A stretch of 6,822 nucleotides of DNA from the NCBI GenBank assembly GCA_018663565.1, contig JABJQE010000054.1, forward strand, positions 1 to 6,822, in the 5' to 3' direction. The notes beneath the pieces were generated by a model. That model worked only from the letters and a program-made list of their open reading frames with translations, had not been told where the DNA came from and made no database searches. Shown piece after piece: positions 6,224 to 6,822 of the stretch (positions within the stretch are counted from its first letter, which is position 1; each line of letters begins with the position of its first letter). Source of the stretch: Phycisphaerae bacterium. GTDB taxonomy: Bacteria > Planctomycetota > Phycisphaerae > Phycisphaerales > SM1A02. The translations under genes were made by a program, and so were the position numbers.

Positions 6224-6313
6224 ATGGGGTGGCTCCGCGGATACGTAGTGGAAGCGGATGTGGCTCAGCTGAGGCACGCCGCGAAGAATAATCAGTTTGC
6301 TCCCTTGCACTGA
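6224..6313 (+). CDS. Possible 29-residue micro-ORF before a terminator
   Basis: An ATG at 6224 opens a frame of 29 codons that reads MGWLRGYVVEAD and ends APLH. The stop at 6311-6313 falls exactly at the foot of the next terminator hairpin, the usual layout for the end of a transcript. The frame is open without an ATG back to 6179, adding residues such as VIGNFWIVLTG, so a longer form or a gene remnant is also possible. GATAGT ends 10 nt before the ATG, the same spacing as before the acyl ligase. Against it: the only ribosome-site-like AGGA touches the ATG directly, the frame is very short, and no homologue is recognised. Confidence 0.18.
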   Translation: MGWLRGYVVEADVAQLRHAAKNNQFAPLH

Positions 6314-6354
6314 ATGGGGCGCTCCGACGGTCGGAGCGTCCTATTCATCTTTTT
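6311..6354 (+). terminator. Long-stem intrinsic terminator, plus strand
   Basis: Bases 6311-6328 fold back on 6330-6347 into a near-perfect stem of about 17 pairs (two G-U) around the core CGCTCCGA / TCGGAGCG with a 3 nt loop. The tract TCTTTTT follows at 6348-6354. The minus strand lacks a T-run after the stem, so in that direction the hairpin could at most protect or weakly end the HD-gene message 65 nt past its stop. Confidence 0.75.
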
Positions 6355-6411
6355 GAGTGCGCGGCTTCCGCTTCGACTCCCGACTCACCGCGACGAAGCC
6401 TCTCCCACGCC

Positions 6412-6822
6412 CTAGTTGGCTTGGGCTGCTTCGATCTTGCCTTGGGTTTGCGGGCCGCTTTCGGCCGACTCATCCTCGGGATATGCGATTCGGCCATGAT
6501 GAATGGCGCCGACGCGGGCGAGGATGGCTTCTTTCACCTTGCTCAGTTCGGCGAGTGTCAGTGGGCACTGGTCGAATTGGCCGTCGAGCAGACGCTTCTT
6601 GGCGAGTTCGTCGACAAGCCCCTCGATTTGTGCTGGAGTGGGTTCGTTCATGGCCCGCGTGGCGCTTTCAACGCAGTCCGAGAGCATCAAGATGGCGGCT
6701 TCTTTGGTCTGCGGCCGCGGGCCGGGATATCTGAACCCCACTTCCTCAACCGATTCTTTATCGCCCGCTTCTTCGGCTCTTTGTTTGGCAACTCGGTAGA
6801 AGTATTCGACGAGCGTTGTGCC
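6412..6822 (-). CDS. PgpH-like 7TM-HD cyclic-di-AMP phosphodiesterase, C-terminal end (5' partial)
   Basis: The 136 residues seen are the end of the cytoplasmic HD domain of a 7TM-HD membrane protein. PgpH, the known member, cuts cyclic-di-AMP to pApA. The frame is open to the right edge, starting GTTLVEYFYRVAKQ, which in PgpH directly follows the metal-binding His-His pair (just outside this window). A FRYPGPRPQTKEAAILMLSD block follows, with the conserved metal-ligand Asp at residue 49 of the fragment, then CVESATRA and DGQFDQCPLTLAELSKVKEAI, all hallmarks of this family. The GTG at 6741 is internal, not a start. The tail after RIAYPE is short and polar (ESGPQTQGKIEAAQAN). The membrane helices and the rest of the HD site lie beyond the window. 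In many genomes pgpH sits next to ybeY, but no ybeY follows here. Activity on cyclic-di-AMP is inferred from the family. Confidence 0.88.
   Translation of the reverse strand, partial: GTTLVEYFYRVAKQRAEEAGDKESVEEVGFRYPGPRPQTKEAAILMLSDCVESATRAMNEPTPAQIEGLVDELAKKRLLDGQFDQCPLTLAELSKVKEAILARVGAIHHGRIAYPEDESAESGPQTQGKIEAAQAN

Larger units (their letters stand above)
5893..6411. other. Gene-poor but structured intergenic region
   Basis: This 519 bp gap between two minus-strand genes has no convincing long coding region. It holds, in order, a short inverted repeat, a sigma70-like promoter on the plus strand, a candidate small RNA with an intrinsic terminator, a GGGAAC tract, a weak micro-ORF and a second plus-strand terminator. 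The last 57 bp before the HD gene's stop (6355-6411) show only imperfect inverted repeats (GGCTTC at 6363-6368 with GAAGCC at 6395-6400). Confidence 0.6.

Noticed and set aside
6264..6273. 10 bp palindrome CTCAGCTGAG
   Set aside because: A perfect palindrome this short is expected by chance and nothing around it supports an operator.
5869..6291. Plus-strand open frame of 140 codons across the intergenic region
   Set aside because: It runs through the strong intrinsic terminator and the GGGAAC tract (read as an RERERER run), and has no ribosome site or family motif.

Overview
The window reads as a stretch of ordinary chromosome from a moderately GC-rich, diderm bacterium. The best guess is a planctomycete, perhaps of the Phycisphaerae type. 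That guess rests on the protein mix (an Aas-like acyl ligase, an MqnD-family protein with an SPDPDDAF motif, a tandem-ACT protein, a TPR-cyclophilin and a 7TM-HD tail) and on the near absence of Shine-Dalgarno sites except inside the operon. No phylogenetic test could be run. No insertion sequence, phage, CRISPR, tRNA or rRNA was seen.

Layout from left to right. The C-terminal two thirds or so of a class V (isopenicillin-N epimerase-like) aminotransferase runs off the left edge on the plus strand (1-632). It converges with a minus-strand lipoprotein that carries TPR-like helices and a C-terminal SPOR domain (715-1452). That lipoprotein diverges, across only 47 bp, from a tight plus-strand operon of three genes. 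These are an AMP-forming fatty-acyl ligase (1500-2996), an MqnD-family menaquinone-pathway protein (2983-3897) and a small tandem-ACT protein (3894-4373). The second and third genes overlap their upstream neighbours by 14 and 4 nt, and each has a clear Shine-Dalgarno site inside the preceding gene. The operon runs tail to tail, with a 4 bp gap, into a minus-strand exported TPR protein with a C-terminal cyclophilin fold (4378-5892). This fold has lost most of the residues that catalyse proline isomerisation. The right edge holds the C-terminal 136 residues of a PgpH-like 7TM-HD cyclic-di-AMP phosphodiesterase (6412-6822, minus).

Between the last two genes lies a 519 bp stretch (5893-6411) with no convincing long gene but a lot of structure. 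It holds a sigma70-like promoter, a candidate short RNA of about 75 nt ending in a strong intrinsic terminator, and a GGGAAC hexamer tract that fits the G-quadruplex pattern. It also holds a possible 29-codon micro-ORF and a second strong intrinsic terminator. Both terminators point along the plus strand, whereas both flanking genes are on the minus strand. They therefore imply plus-strand transcripts that the annotated genes do not explain. This is the part of the window most worth a second look.

How the genes work together: the operon joins lipid activation, a quinone-pathway enzyme and a probable small-molecule sensor. The two exported proteins (SPOR lipoprotein and TPR-cyclophilin) probably act in the cell envelope. 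The functional link inside the operon is inference from coupling only.
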